From Choristoneura fumiferana (lineage: Eukaryota; Arthropoda; Insecta; Lepidoptera; Tortricidae), in NCBI RefSeq assembly GCF_025370935.1, contig NC_133478.1:1016867-1080866 (forward strand): DNA of 64,000 nt, in the 5' to 3' direction. Numbering within the stretch: the stretch's first letter is position 1; each line of letters begins with the position of its first letter. The notes under the pieces were generated by a model. It was not told the DNA's origin and searched no databases. It saw only the letters and a program-made list of their open reading frames with translations. Position numbers and translations under genes: made by a program. Below, piece by piece: positions 30,605 to 41,300 of this stretch.

Positions 30605-31170
30605 CCTAAGCTGTGAAAGCCCTACGCTCCAAAAGCAAATGAGGAAATTCTGGACCACAGCAAGGTCATCACCACCGTGAAGGAGGGGCCGCTATGGCCA
30701 GCGCCCGCACCGCCGCCGACCATTCAACCGCAAGTGCCAGTGCCATACGGGTACTAAGGAGCCAATGTTGCCACCTACGGCATATCATCACACCGCGAAG
30801 ATGGCGTTTCAATTCAGCGGGTATCCCCAGTACACACCGAGCGAATCGGATTCAAAACTAATGTGCAGTTCTGAGCATCTAGAGAATAGCACAGAATACT
30901 TAGTTTTCGAAAGAGATGCTTTCCGAGCTATGGCGGAGAGGAACAGCGGCAGTCTTGTGGGGAGCAACCCCCGGATGCGTCGGATGATGGGTTCATGCTA
31001 GGAAGAAGATGACAGCTACCGGCAGCAGCGCACGCGAGACAACGCGCAGCCAGGCTGCGCCGGGACCGGAGGAAGCTGAAGGAAGCTAAGCTGGTGCTTA
31101 CTGCTTAAAGTCTCCTTCCTGGAGAAGGAAACCCGGAAACTCCAGGCGATACTTTCCCCGATTTATCCTA
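30605..31170 (+). pseudogene. bZIP copy 2b, promoterless and broken
   Basis: Follows the intact gene after only a few bases. It retains homology from the aagctgtggaaaccctacgctc-like start (30606-30635), through the Pro-rich region, to a stop directly after PYGY (30757). An internal open frame (30765-31001) has FERDAFRAMAERNSGS and NPRMRRMM, then a stop. Basic-region codons (ctaccggcagcagcgc) follow at about 31015 with small indels. It has no promoter and no intact bZIP. Confidence 0.8.
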
Positions 31171-31273
31171 AAGGATTTTATTTCTTGCCACTTATAAACG
31201 TAACCGAATAATATCTAAGATTGCATTTTTATTTAATTAAGAATGTAATGTATTGTAACGATTGATTTCGTTT

Positions 31274-31279
31274 AATAAA
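31274..31279 (+). terminator. Poly(A) signal of bZIP unit 2
   Basis: AATAAA in cgtttaataaaaatatttta. It is the first hexamer I see after the intact bZIP stop, so the transcript probably includes copy 2b in its 3' UTR. Confidence 0.6.
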
Positions 31280-31826
31280 AATATTTTATTTACATTTTTT
31301 TTTCTTTCTTTCCGATGATAAAGACCAGAAATTTAATATGTTATATTTTGAATTCACGTTTTGCACGAAGAAACAAATAAATTAACATCCATTTTCTTAC
31401 ATTTTTATTCAGTCTCCTCTTATTATAGTAAGCTAGAACATAAACATAACTCATCTTTACAAATAGAAATCATCAAAATTCTAATATTAGTTAATATTTT
31501 TATCAAAACTTTTAAATCTTGCTCCCAGTGTAAGGCAACATCAACTTTGAAAATGAAAATGAAAAATTATGGAAAACGCAAAATGATGAAATAAAATAAT
31601 TACTTGAATGAAATAAAGACAAAAAAAGACTAAGTAATCTGAAGAAAAAACTAAACTAATTAATAAATTTATAACTTTCACCCTCCAACACCTTTTAATG
31701 GGGGTGCAGGCTTGCTTTAAAAGTAATAAAGTTATATTATAGGTTAATTACTTCCCGAACCACAATAATATTTGCTACACAAACTAACGAGGGCAGACCT
31801 GTGACATAATTTTCTACCATTAATAA
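31280..31826. other. AT-rich intergenic DNA
   Basis: One 77-codon lysine-rich open frame has no recognisable domain. 31670-31760 resembles 26100-26190 in reverse complement (cacaataatatttgct, cctccaacaccttttaat). Confidence 0.35.
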
Positions 31827-31918
31827 TATACTGAGCGACAAAAAATCTAGCCCTCAAATGTATGCAGTTGTAAATAATTTTATATGGAGTGTGGGCCAAA
31901 TTTTGTGCCGCACGTATA
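31827..31918. repeat. MITE, family B, copy 2
   Basis: tatactgagcgacaaaaaatctagccctc at the left and gggccaaattttgtgccgcacgtata at the right. Confidence 0.8.
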
Positions 31919-32384
31919 TAGTATCACAATATTGAACACAAACTTAATTACTTGCAATATCGGCCAGACGGTCCGACAGACTTATGTACCTACGGTAGAA
32001 AGATAGTCTTCAATTTTATGATATAAGAGAACTGTGAAACTGACAGGTCTCACTTTAAAAACAAGGTATAGGGTTACTAAAGCCAGGGTTAAGGGAATTG
32101 GCTTTTCTTTGGATCTAATAACTTTTTACAGCGAAAGCGTTATGAGCTTGTGAGTCTAAGCTGCTATTTTTACATGAAATGCTTTTGGTGGGTTTGAAAT
32201 TACAAGATTACTACAAACTAGAAAATAAATCCCATTTAAAATAATGCGTGGAAAGTTTCATCGCGAAACAAACAACTTAAATCCTATTAGGATTGGTTTT
32301 TTGGAATCTTTTTGTATTTTTTATTTCAATTCCAAATTTTTTGTTACTTTTACGGTCATCCCGTAAAACCCATATCGAAAATAC

Positions 32385-32640
32385 GGTGTACTGCCTTTTC
32401 GGCGAAATATTTTTCGCCAAATTTCACTTAGCAACCAACCTTTCGCCGAAGTTTCATTTGGCAAACCAATCCTTGGCATAACTTTGCTTCGCATTTTTCT
32501 TATTTCGCAACATTTTATATTGCAAAATTTTACTTCATCACACTTTTATGTGGCAAACAATTATGTAGCAAATGATTGGCTAAGGCAAATAACAAATAGC
32601 CAGATAAAATTTAGCCAATTTTTACACATAAGGTAGGTAT
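32385..32640. repeat. Short-word array, words tttcgcc and ggcaaa
   Basis: At least ten irregularly spaced copies of tttcgcc/ttcgc and (g)gcaaa(atttt), in 250 bp, inside the fold-back element. A few more (aatttcgcc, tttcgccaaa) at 33015-33080. Confidence 0.6.
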
Positions 32641-32689
32641 ATCAGTCATGCTATATAATAAAAAGAATAAATGTTAAATTATGTGGCGG

Positions 32690-32815
32690 TGAGCGAGCGA
32701 AGCGAGCGAGCAAGACGAGACTAGGCAGAAGCGACTTGGATAGGTTAGGTTCAGAAGGCTAAGGCGGGAGCGAAGCGTAGCGTAGCTTCCGCTTTAGCCT
32801 TCGATGTTAGGTTTT
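32690..32815. repeat. Core segment gcgagcgaagcgagcgagc .. ttcagaaggctaaggcg
   Basis: Shares aagacga..agcgacttggataggttagg.ttcagaaggctaaggc with 46163-46225 in Smaug intron 1, where it also lies next to a word array. Confidence 0.6.
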
Positions 32816-33711
32816 TTTTTGTAACAGAACGGAAAAAAATCATTGGCTTGCTTGCTTGTTTGCTTGCTAAATGAAGGAATGCCAATCAACGCATTTGACG
32901 AAAACACAAATGACATCTTAAAAAAATCCCAGGTAATAATTTGCATAATAATCATTTATCAAATCATTAGTTGGGAAATGATGTCAGAGCGAAATGTTGA
33001 GTTGGGAAATGAAATTTCGCCTAAATAAAAATATGGGATAAAATAGTTTGGGAAATATTGCTAAATATTTTCGCCAAAGTAAACTTAACCCGAAAATACA
33101 AACTGAAATATAGATGCACAGAAAAACCAGAAAAATAAGACCAACTTCGTCGGTTCGTCGGTTCCCAGGTCCTCGGTAATCCGTACCGCGAAACACAAGC
33201 TGAGATATGAGGTACATGGGGAAATTCGTGTCGGTACCGTTGACCAAATCAGTGGTGTAGCGGTATAGCACGCGGTACGGATTACGAGGACCTGGGTTCG
33301 ATTCCCAGTGATGGTCTTATTTTTCTGTTTTTTCTGTGCATCTATATTTCAGTTTGTATTTTCAATTTCGGTTTTACGGGATGACGTAAAAGTAAAATTG
33401 GGAATTGAAATAAAAAATACAAAAAGATTCCAAAAAAAACAATCTTAAGTAAACTTAAGCTTTTGTACTACCCGCTTCATGTAATGAAATTAAAGTTTTG
33501 TGGCGCGAAGCATCTACCTTATACGCGATATTGATTGATGAGAGTAATCCGTTATTCATAAACGACAATCAAACCTATTTTAGTTAAAATGCGCTAAAAT
33601 TCGTTTGTCCTTATCTGTCACTTCGACATTTGTATTGTTAGAAAGGGACAAAGCATTTGTTAGTTAACATAGGCTTGTTAAGTTTTATGAATAAGTTATA
33701 TTAGTATGCAG

Positions 33712-33800
33712 CGCTCGCGATTGCGCAACTCGTGCGCAGGGGCGTGTTCGGAGCCGCGATCAACCAATAACGACCCGACGCGGTTGCCGCGGAGACTGAT
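33712..33800. other. Conserved GC-rich block with CCAAT, copy 2
   Basis: See 23988-24080: same block in unit 2, with only a few differences (ggggcgtgttcggagccgcg for ggggcgcggtctgagccgcg). Confidence 0.5.
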
Positions 33801-34002
33801 ACCTACAGCTAGAGCCTTAAAATTATAGTAATTAATACAATGAATGAAATATTATTGGGAAATTAAAAACGGTATAGGTATCTAATACCTCTTCACGCTT
33901 AAACTGTTAATCGAATTAGTTGAAATTTGGTATAAAATATCAAGTTTGAATCCAAAAAACTGCATAGTTCTCGCGAGATATAGTTATGACGACGAGCTGC
34001 GG

Positions 34003-34165
34003 TGAAGGAAAACATCGTGAGAAACCTGCAAAACTGGAAGCAATTCAATGGTGCGTGTGAAGTTCCCAATCCGCACTGGGCCTGCGTGGAACTATGGCCC
34101 AAGCCCTCTTGTTTGAGAGGAGGCCTGTGCCCAGCAGTGGGACGTATATAGGCTGGGACGATAGT
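34003..34165 (+). repeat. SINE/LINE tail copy
   Basis: gcggtgaaggaaaacatcgtgag .. cccagcagtgggacgtatataggctgggacg; tail of the 41301-41612 family without a head. It is at a site where unit 1 has the SINE at 24256. Confidence 0.75.
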
Positions 34166-35090
34166 TATGAACAATTATAACAGCTATGTAGTACCTAATA
34201 TACCTACTTCTACTGAGACTAAGGGCTTAACGCGCTAAGAGAAGCATGTTTGTAATTTTATTACTGTATTTTCTAGCCATAAATATTACTAGGTAGTGTA
34301 CCTACATTGATTGTTTAAACAATTTCAGAACATCAAATTTAGACTTTTCTTTGAACTAGTCCGTGTACTCATTTATTATCTAAGATTTAGAGTTAGAAGA
34401 AGATTTAGAGTAATCTGCTTGCTTAAATTGTTTATTTTTCTTGAAGTTCTTTAATTCTAAATAAATACCTATGAACAAGGATACAAAATAAATAAATAAT
34501 ATCACTGTCATTATTCTGTTTTTTTTTTAAATAGTGTCCTACTTTGTTTCGTATCTTTTGAATATCTAATTAAATTTTACATTAGGTACTTACATTCATT
34601 TTTACTGTGTCTAATACTGAAGATTTTTGTTAATTAGGTAAGTACATACAATTTTCATATTTTTAAAGGCGCCATATCACTAAAGATGGCTAGAATCTAG
34701 AATCATGCTACAGCTTTACCGACCCGATTTAAAAAAAAAAAAATAGTTTGCAGTGAAAAAATTAAATCCGTTTAGCATTGAAAAGTCACACAAACAACAA
34801 AAACAACAGACATAATGCAAAACAATCCTCTTGCTTTATGAATAAGCCGCAGATTTATGGTAGCAGGTTTCCTGGTTTTATCAAATAAAGGGGATATAGC
34901 ATTAGGGTTACTAATGATAATCCGTTAGCGGTAACTGTCATTGTTTTGACGCCAGTTGCAGGTACCCAGGTTGGCGTTCGGGCGTAGGAGACAATGGTTA
35001 CTGGAAATCGGGAAGCTAACGAAGTATTGTAATGCAAATAGCGTCGTAAAATCTAACTGAAATTGCAATCAAAGTAATGTGCCGATATTT

Positions 35091-35576
35091 TTTGAAAATC
35101 ACTTACTTCCAGACCTCCCGGTATAGCGATATCCAAATTTAAAAGGTCGGTAATAGAAAACAAAAACATTGTTAAAAAACTTTAAATGCAGGTTTTCTAC
35201 TGACCATAATAGCTTTTTGCTAATTGTACTGGCATTAATATATCAAACATAATTCTTTCAAAAGGGGATGACTATAATAGGGGAGGCCTAGATCCAAAAG
35301 TGGACGTCGTATGATGATATCCGTATCTCCTATCTAGGTACCTTCTTATTTTATCAAATAAATCAGATCAAATCAATTAAATGTTAGTAACTAGACCTTG
35401 TAGTACCTACATATATATACCTAAAGTGTTAGTTTAATATTTAGCAGTGCTACGCAGCCAGGTAATGAAGCAGATGGGTATAGGTGGCTTCCATACAACT
35501 AGATTTGAGAATATAATAATTAAGTTAATTTTTTACCACACCTACACATTTGCGACTGATAGCGTAACTACTTAAA
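35091..35576. other. Intergenic, nothing recognised
   Basis: AT-rich with no open frame of note. Confidence 0.35.
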
Positions 35577-36071
35577 CGGCAAGATCGCGTTCCTAACTCT
35601 GAGGTCCTACGTCGTTCTGGAATGCATGGCATAGAAGCTCTCTTGATGCGGCGGCAGCTTAGATGGAGCGGGCATGTCCTTCGAATGGATGACCGCCGCT
35701 TGCCTAAAGCTGTATTCTACTCTGAGTTGGCGGAAGGCAAACGGAAGCATGGCGGACAGCACCTGCGCTTTAAGATGTGCTCAAACGGCATCTGAATGCC
35801 TGCGCTATCGATCCTGAGTGTTGGGAGGAACTTGCTGCAGGGCGGTCGTCTTGGCGATTTACCATCTCGAAGGGATCGAATTGTTTGAGGAGGGCGTCTT
35901 ACGGCGTTAGACGTAAAACGCCAATTACGTAAAGAAAGACCCAAGTCCTCCTACACGTATAGATACAACTCAGCTGGGCAACTGTACTGTCACGCGTGTA
36001 GGAGAGTATTTAAAAGTAAATTCGGCCTAGCCAGCCATATTAGAGCCCACAATAGGCGTCTTAATTCATAG
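35577..36071 (+). pseudogene. LINE-type ORF2 C-terminus with a C2H2 finger
   Basis: Conceptual frames contain [19 protein letters not shown], then [20 protein letters not shown] and [10 protein letters not shown], the tail after the RT of a widespread group of non-LTR retrotransposons. At least two frame changes are needed (near 35775 and near 35915). The last frame ends with a zinc finger CHACRRVFKSKFGLASHIRAH just before the stop at about 36069-36071. The RT catalytic part is absent, so this is a 5'-truncated, decayed copy. Confidence 0.75.
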
Positions 36072-36430
36072 AGGATAGTTTTGTGGGGTCGCCGTCATCG
36101 AAACCGATGAGGAGGACTATGCTTAAACGGGCGGCGGTGTCATTTATAAGAAATGAATCTAACAGATCTCGAATCATAGTGGTAGAGACTACCTGTGGGT
36201 AATAATTTGCATGTTATAACACAGGATTAAAAATTAAAGTCAGAAAAAATACAGCACATTTTCGAGCAAAAAAAAGGTAATTGAGAAAGAAAAGAAGGAA
36301 ACTGATAATCCTATCGTGGGGCATGTGAAAGAAATTTAGGTCTGTGACGTGATCGCTACTTCAGGCAGTGAAATTGCTACTGTTGATCTGAAACGCGAAG
36401 CAAAAAGCTAAATTCTGGAATAGTACATGC
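36072..36430. other. Probable 3' UTR of the LINE fragment and intergenic DNA
   Basis: gtcgccgtcatcgaaaccgatgaggaggac follows the stop and is likely LINE-derived; the rest is unassigned. Confidence 0.35.
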
Positions 36431-36558
36431 AAGGTACGTAACATTAGGCCTCGTGGAGATACCATGATAATAAAAACGCACCACTGTGAAAATAAGTTAT
36501 TCGGACAGAACTCGTGTTAATACAAAATAACCCCTTTTCAAAACACCATCCGTCATCC

Positions 36559-36710
36559 ATCACACAATACCTACAGCCACGTATCGCGTCATTGCGCAAG
36601 GGGCGGCTGCGCACGCGGCGCGCGGCGGCCAATCAGACGCGCCGTCTTTTATGGCGTTACCAAAAAAAGGAGGCCTTTGAACAAACACCATATTATTATA
36701 TAGGCTGAAG
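36559..36710. promoter_or_regulatory. GC-rich CCAAT-containing promoter-like stretch
   Basis: cattgcgcaaggggcggctg, then ggcggccaatcagacgcg, then attattatatagg about 55 bp later. The arrangement recalls the bZIP promoters and the GC-rich blocks in the duplicated units. No gene clearly follows on either strand, so function is doubtful. Confidence 0.3.
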
Positions 36711-36858
36711 GTAAATAGAACTATGGGCTTTGAAGAATAATGTTTAGGTTGGGGGTGTTTTTTTCCCCTATTGCCCGACTGTTTTTCGAGCGTTATGTAG
36801 GTACATAATCATAAAGTCTTTTCCTTTGGTCCTTTTAACATTAGGTATTATTATGAGG

Positions 36859-36972
36859 TACAGTAACAAGCGTTAATTTGGGACCTACTTAAGATCGAAT
36901 ATCTGTAATTTTGTATGATAATTCAAAGACTTTTTTCACGAAATGGGTCCCAAATTGACACTCGTGACCGTA
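36859..36972. repeat. Hairpin MITE, family E, copy 1
   Basis: Ends tacagtaacaagcgttaatttggga and tcccaaattgacactcgtgaccgta; imperfect inverted repeat. Second copy at 49447-49538. Confidence 0.65.
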
Positions 36973-37022
36973 CATTAGATTCGGCATACTTACTTAACTA
37001 TTGGAGTAACACAGACAGAGTC

Positions 37023-37150
37023 ATCATCATTCCAGCCTATATAGTTAGGTATATACGTCTGCCTGTTGGGCACAGGCCTCCTCTCAGAATGAAAGGGCTT
37101 CGGTCGTAGTTCCCACGCGGGCCCAGTGCAAATTGAAAACTTCGCACACA
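37023..37150 (-). repeat. SINE/LINE tail copy, inverted
   Basis: tcatcattccagcctatata .. gggcacaggcctcctctcaga .. cccacgcgggcccagtgc; tail only. Confidence 0.7.
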
Positions 37151-37319
37151 CCATACTCACACATAATAGGACATTCGTGAAAAAAATATGCCGGTGGAAT
37201 TAAAAAATAATATTTCGTATTTGTAACGATATGATACATATCAAATAAAAGATATACCTAATTAACCCATTCTAAATAATTATAGGTACTTATACACACC
37301 CACTATTGAGAATTTTCTA

Positions 37320-37465
37320 GCCAGTCACGATTTTGAGATTTCTTGCCGGATTCTTCTCAACAGAGGTTTTTCCGAACCGGTGGTAGATTTTTTTTTGACA
37401 TTCATAAGTGCTTGTTATAGCCTAAATTGAATAAATATATTTTGACTTTAACTTTGACTTTGTAC
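37320..37465 (+). repeat. LINE 3' tail (tttgactttgac)
   Basis: tcttgccggattcttctcaacagaggtttttccgaaccggtggtag .. ttgaataaatatattttgactttaactttgac; ends in a short tttgac repeat, as LINE 3' ends do. A related sequence is at 47180-47290. Confidence 0.5.
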
Positions 37466-37629
37466 CTATCTAGACCACTAGACTTGTTTTTCTTCTTTAT
37501 TATTATTTGTAGCACGGTTTTACGCGACGTAAGTACCTATTACAAACTAGAATCATTATATTTACCATTAAACTAATCAAGAAATAGTAAGTACCTACTT
37601 AATTTCTTTTCGCACATAGATTTGGACAG

Positions 37630-37885
37630 GATTTCGGGCTATTAAAATTCGGCTAAATTACATATCTATATAAAATATTAATATTATTAATTCTAATATG
37701 GTAATAAAATTCGACCATGTTAATATTATGCTAATATAATATTCGGGTAAACAATCATTCGGCTTATGAAGAATTATGCCGAACTAAATTTCGGCAAGTT
37801 TAAGATTCGGCGTAAATAAATTATGCGAAACCTGTTATGCGTAATAAGTTTCGGACATAAAAAATATGCCGAATAGAAAGGTCAC
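37630..37885. repeat. Short-word array, words ttcggc and ttatgcc
   Basis: At least eight copies of attcgg(c) and several ttatgc(c) or complements, irregularly spaced over 250 bp. Confidence 0.6.
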
Positions 37886-37969
37886 CGGAAAAATGCGTTA
37901 CCAATATTATACTGAGACGGACTTATTACATCTATGTTTTACGTACCTATAGAAATCTGGGATCAAATT

Positions 37970-38490
37970 ATCCAATATGCCCATATGTTTGCGGCTTGGA
38001 TTAAAAGCTTGTAAACCTCACACTTGCTGCCGGTGTGGTAATACAGTTGATGGTTTAGGCCGACACGGCTTACATTGTCAACTGAGTGCTGGTCGTGTAT
38101 ATGGACATGCGTCGCTTAACGACCTTATCCGCCGGGCACTCAGCACTATTGCCATACCGGCGACCCTCGAGCCCTCAGGCATGTCTGCTTCGGAAGGAAA
38201 AGAGGCCCGACGGGTGTACATTGGTGCCTTAGAGCTTAGGCAAGCCTTTGGTGTGGGACGTTACGTGCTCAGACACGCTGGCTCCGTTAGAAACTTTAGG
38301 ACCGTGGTCATCCGACACCAAAAAATTTGTTCGCGAGGTGTCGGATAAATTAGTTGGCGTCTCTGGCGACCCCAGGGCCGGGTCTTTTTTCGCCCAAAGG
38401 CTGAGCTTAGCCGTGCAGCGAGGGAATGCCGCAAGCATACTAGGCACGATGCCCGACGATGGAGAGATACGCAGGGCTTACATATTTTTT
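37970..38490 (+). pseudogene. Non-LTR retroelement ORF C-terminus, frameshifted
   Basis: The first frame encodes CCRCGNTVDGLGRHGLHC, then GHASLNDLIRRALSTIAIPA, and after a shift near 38240 the sense continues with VWDVTCSDTLAPLETLG. This order (Cys knuckle, GRHGLHC, LND.I.RAL, then VWDVT..DT) is what I recall from the C-terminal region of a group of RT-encoding elements. Whether it is a restriction-like endonuclease I cannot prove. No RT domain precedes it, so it is a truncated fossil. Confidence 0.55.
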
Positions 38491-38578
38491 AATCTATGTA
38501 ATTGTTATCGTTTCTTTTTATACTATATTATGTTTGTTGAAATAAAGATTAGCTTTATTAAAGAATCTGAACCAAAAC

Positions 38579-38776
38579 ATGCCCAAAGACAACTTATTAT
38601 CCAGAACTTTCTCAAAGATTTTTTTGTGTCAAAAATTTCCGCTGCCGGCTCAAACCACGTCATTGGCGATCCAAGATGGCCGGAAGCGCGCGCGCATTGC
38701 ACTGGAAGAAATGGGACAGTTGGCTTACAGCCGCTTCGATGATTTCTGTGAATGCGTGGTCAGTTATTATTGGTAA
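38579..38776 (+). other. Short open frame ending near a splice-donor-like site
   Basis: A 65-codon frame containing RKRARIALEEMGQLAYSRFD is followed by ttattattggtaagtg, a good donor consensus. It may be an exon or part of the preceding element. Not recognised. Confidence 0.2.
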
Positions 38777-38904
38777 GTGATATTCGGAAGAACAGATGTC
38801 ACGTCCTGCCGACGTAATGATGTTCCGGTGCATTAATAACTGCAGGCTCTATTGAACTTGTCTTTTCGTATTTGATATGTCCGCCACGGTTGCGAATACA
38901 GTTT

Positions 38905-39545
38905 TTAGGGTTCCGGAGCCAAAATGGCAAAAATGTCTGTCTGTCTGTCTGTCCGTCCGTCCGCGGCTTTGCTCAGGGACTATCAATGCTAGAAAGCTGT
39001 AATTTTGCACGAATATATATGTAAACTATGCCGACCAAATGATACAATATATATATTTTTTTAAATTATGGTACCTCCCATAGACGTAAAGTGGAGGTGA
39101 TTTTTTTTTCTCATCCAACCCTATAGTATGGGATCGTTGGATAGGTCTTTTAAAACCATTAGGGGTTTGCTAAGACGATTTTTCGATTCAGTGATCTGTT
39201 TGCGAAATATTCAACTTTAAAGTACCAATTTTCATTAAAATCGAGCGCCCCCCCCCCTCTAAAATCTAAACCGTTGGGTGAAAAATTTGAAAAAATTCAG
39301 TATGGTAGTAAGTATATCAAACTTTCAAGTAAAACTATAACGGTTAAGTTTGCTTGAGAATTATTAGTAGTTTAAGAGTAAATATAGCAGCCTAAGGTAT
39401 AAAATATACCTAAACTATGGAAGATTCCGTATAAAATACGAAATCCTTAGAAAAATATTACATATATTATATTATATTAATTTTTTCGTAATGGCTACGG
39501 AACCCTATTTCGGGCGTGTCCGACACGCTCTAGGCCGGTTTTTTT
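38905..39545. mobile_element. ggttccg-ended repeat with internal ctcatccaaccc block
   Basis: Left end ttagggttccggagcc, right end ggctacggaaccctatttcgggcgtgtccgacacgctc. Contains tandem ctgt/ccgt tetramers (38935-38965). The internal 39085-39420 matches 23130-23470. Confidence 0.65.
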
Positions 39546-39794
39546 TATTATAATAATAATACTGGCATCGTTTACCGCATGCGCCCTGAGAGGTAGACAC
39601 ATGTTACCATTTCGTGATTGCCCTGGGATGGATATTGGCACCGAAGCAGGAGGAGAAGATAGTTGGATGAATAAGGGGTCTCCCTACTCCCTACGGAACC
39701 CTAAAAACGCTTTATGTCTACGAAGTAAGAGCAAACAAGACGTCGATCGGCTCGGCCGACGTGAAACCACGAGTGGCGAACAAATTTAACTTTA

Positions 39795-40178
39795 CCATTG
39801 ATATGTAGGTACATAGACATGTACAACGGGGAGTGCTCCGAGGAGTTATTCGGGTTGATCCCTGCCGCATCCTTTCGCCACCGACCTACGCGACAACACT
39901 TCCATCCTCACCATTTAGACGGTTGGCGGTCCTCTACTGTGCGTTTTTCCAGAAATTTCCTGCCTCGCACAGCAAAACTCTGGAATGAACTATCGCCTAC
40001 GGTATTCCCGGACCGATATGACCTTCAAGTTTTCAAGAAAAGAGCGTACTCCTACCTTAAAGGCCGGCAACGCACTTGTGACTCTTCTGACGTTGCAGGT
40101 GTCCATGGGCGACGGTAATCGCTTACCATCAGGCGATCCGCCTGCTCGTTTGTCCCCCTATACCATAAAAAAAAAAAA
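39795..40178 (+). pseudogene. LINE ORF2 C-terminus and 3' UTR
   Basis: A 106-codon open frame (39798-40118) encodes [19 protein letters not shown] and [20 protein letters not shown], the C-terminal signature of a common lepidopteran LINE lineage; it is followed by the 3' UTR ending aggcgatccgcctgctcgtttg and a poly(A) run at 40167-40180. 5'-truncated: no RT. A short 3' tail of the same family is at 56640-56700. Confidence 0.75.
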
Positions 40179-40429
40179 AAGAATTTTCCCACGGTACCTA
40201 CTTACTAAAATTGATCTACCTACTGCGCAGGCAACTTGCAGGTAAGTACAGTCGGGAACCAGGAAATGAGCCACTCGCTACTGTTCGTAATTTGGCCGTG
40301 TAATTCTGGTTTATTAATGACAATATTTACTACAAGTATATTATAACTTGGCTTAATTGTGAACAGTGGCGAGTGTCTCAACAATCCTGGATTGCGATAG
40401 TACATACTCGTAAATATAACCTAACCAAC

Positions 40430-40640
40430 AAAAAGTTGGAAACTTGTCACTTCAAAGTTCAATATCTCAAAAACGGCTGAATCGATTTTGATGAAACATG
40501 TCTAAAAACCATTGCTAGAAAATTTGCTTTCAAATAAAAACACCGCATTCAAATCGGTCGACTCGTTTAAGAGCTACGGTGCCACAGACATAGACACATA
40601 GCGGTCAAACTTATAACACCCCTCTTTTTGCGACGGGGGT
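40430..40640 (-). repeat. Dispersed repeat, inverted copy of 11160-11385
   Basis: aaaaagttggaaacttgtcacttcaaagttcaatatctc .. ggtgccacagacatag .. cctctttttgcgacggg. Confidence 0.75.
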
Positions 40641-40989
40641 TAAAAATAAAATCTGCTGTTATAATTACCTGTACATACCTCTAGAAATCCGTTAGACAAG
40701 CTGCTTGTGGCAACCAGGCAACGCTTTCCGAATGGTTATCAAATAACCCTTCCGCCACCGTTAGATCGATCGCTTGTCAACGTCGACATGACAAAGGTCC
40801 GCGCATGCAAAGGGTTAACAAATAGAGTCGCGTGACCAACCGCTAACCGTTACACACAGGGGGATTTAAGCGTTTTCGAGTGAGAAATAGGAAAGGTTTT
40901 TGCATGATGTTTAAATCAAATGACAGATGAATTGCATTTCCGCGTTGCAACAGAGTTATACACATTGCCGTGTTGAAGGTTATTTTTAT

Positions 40990-41220
40990 CCCCTTACGCA
41001 AAAAGAAGGGTGTTGTTAGTTTAACAACAATTCTGTCTGTATGTCTGTGGAGTACGTAGTGACTGTAGAGTTCGTTCGTAGCTATCAAATACAAATATAT
41101 TTTTTAATTGTCTAACGCATGGGCCGATTTCGATGTGTTTTTTTATTTATCACCTCTTTTTAATTTATCTCAGGCAAAGGTTTCAAATCCGGGTTCGGCG
41201 GGTTTTCCAAATTCATGTGA
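40990..41220 (+). repeat. Dispersed repeat related to 11160-11385
   Basis: ttacgcaaaaagaagggtgttgttag, gtctgtctgtatgtctgtgg, and gcgggttttccaa at the end; more diverged. Confidence 0.5.
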
Positions 41221-41300
41221 GTAATAAGTACCTAATAACGTTTGAAATTTACCACGGGTGCCACGGGCCACGGGTTATTAAATATAAATAATAATACTCA

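Larger units (their letters stand above)
32291..33444. mobile_element. Fold-back element with tRNA-like inner arms
   Basis: Outer arms of about 90 bp (gattggttttttggaatctttttgtat.. and ..acaaaaagattccaaaaaaaacaatc) are inverted. A second inverted pair lies near the right end: 33094-33180 (caaactgaaatatagatgcacag .. ccaggtcctcggtaatccgtaccgcg) against 33271-33361. The right inner arm has a tRNA-like head (gtggtgtagcggtatagc, B-box ggttcgattcc at about 33297-33307). The interior is filled by a word array and by a gcgagcgaagcgagcgagc segment. No transposase. Confidence 0.75.
29600..35090 (+). repeat. Segmental duplication, unit 2 (bZIP block)
   Basis: Second copy of 20650-25420 in the same order. 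It carries the fold-back element 32291-33444, which unit 1 lacks, and lacks the SINE at 24256. It contains the only intact bZIP gene of the cluster. Confidence 0.75.

Noticed and set aside
31361..31594. 77-codon open frame, lysine-rich
   Set aside because: AT-rich composition, no motif, no relation to the bZIP copies.
33271..33325. Possible tRNA gene in the fold-back element
   Set aside because: The B-box is good, but the sequence is part of an inverted arm and the acceptor stem does not pair.
38935..38970. CRISPR-like short repeats
   Set aside because: Only ctgt/ccgt tetramers in tandem; a microsatellite in a mobile element.
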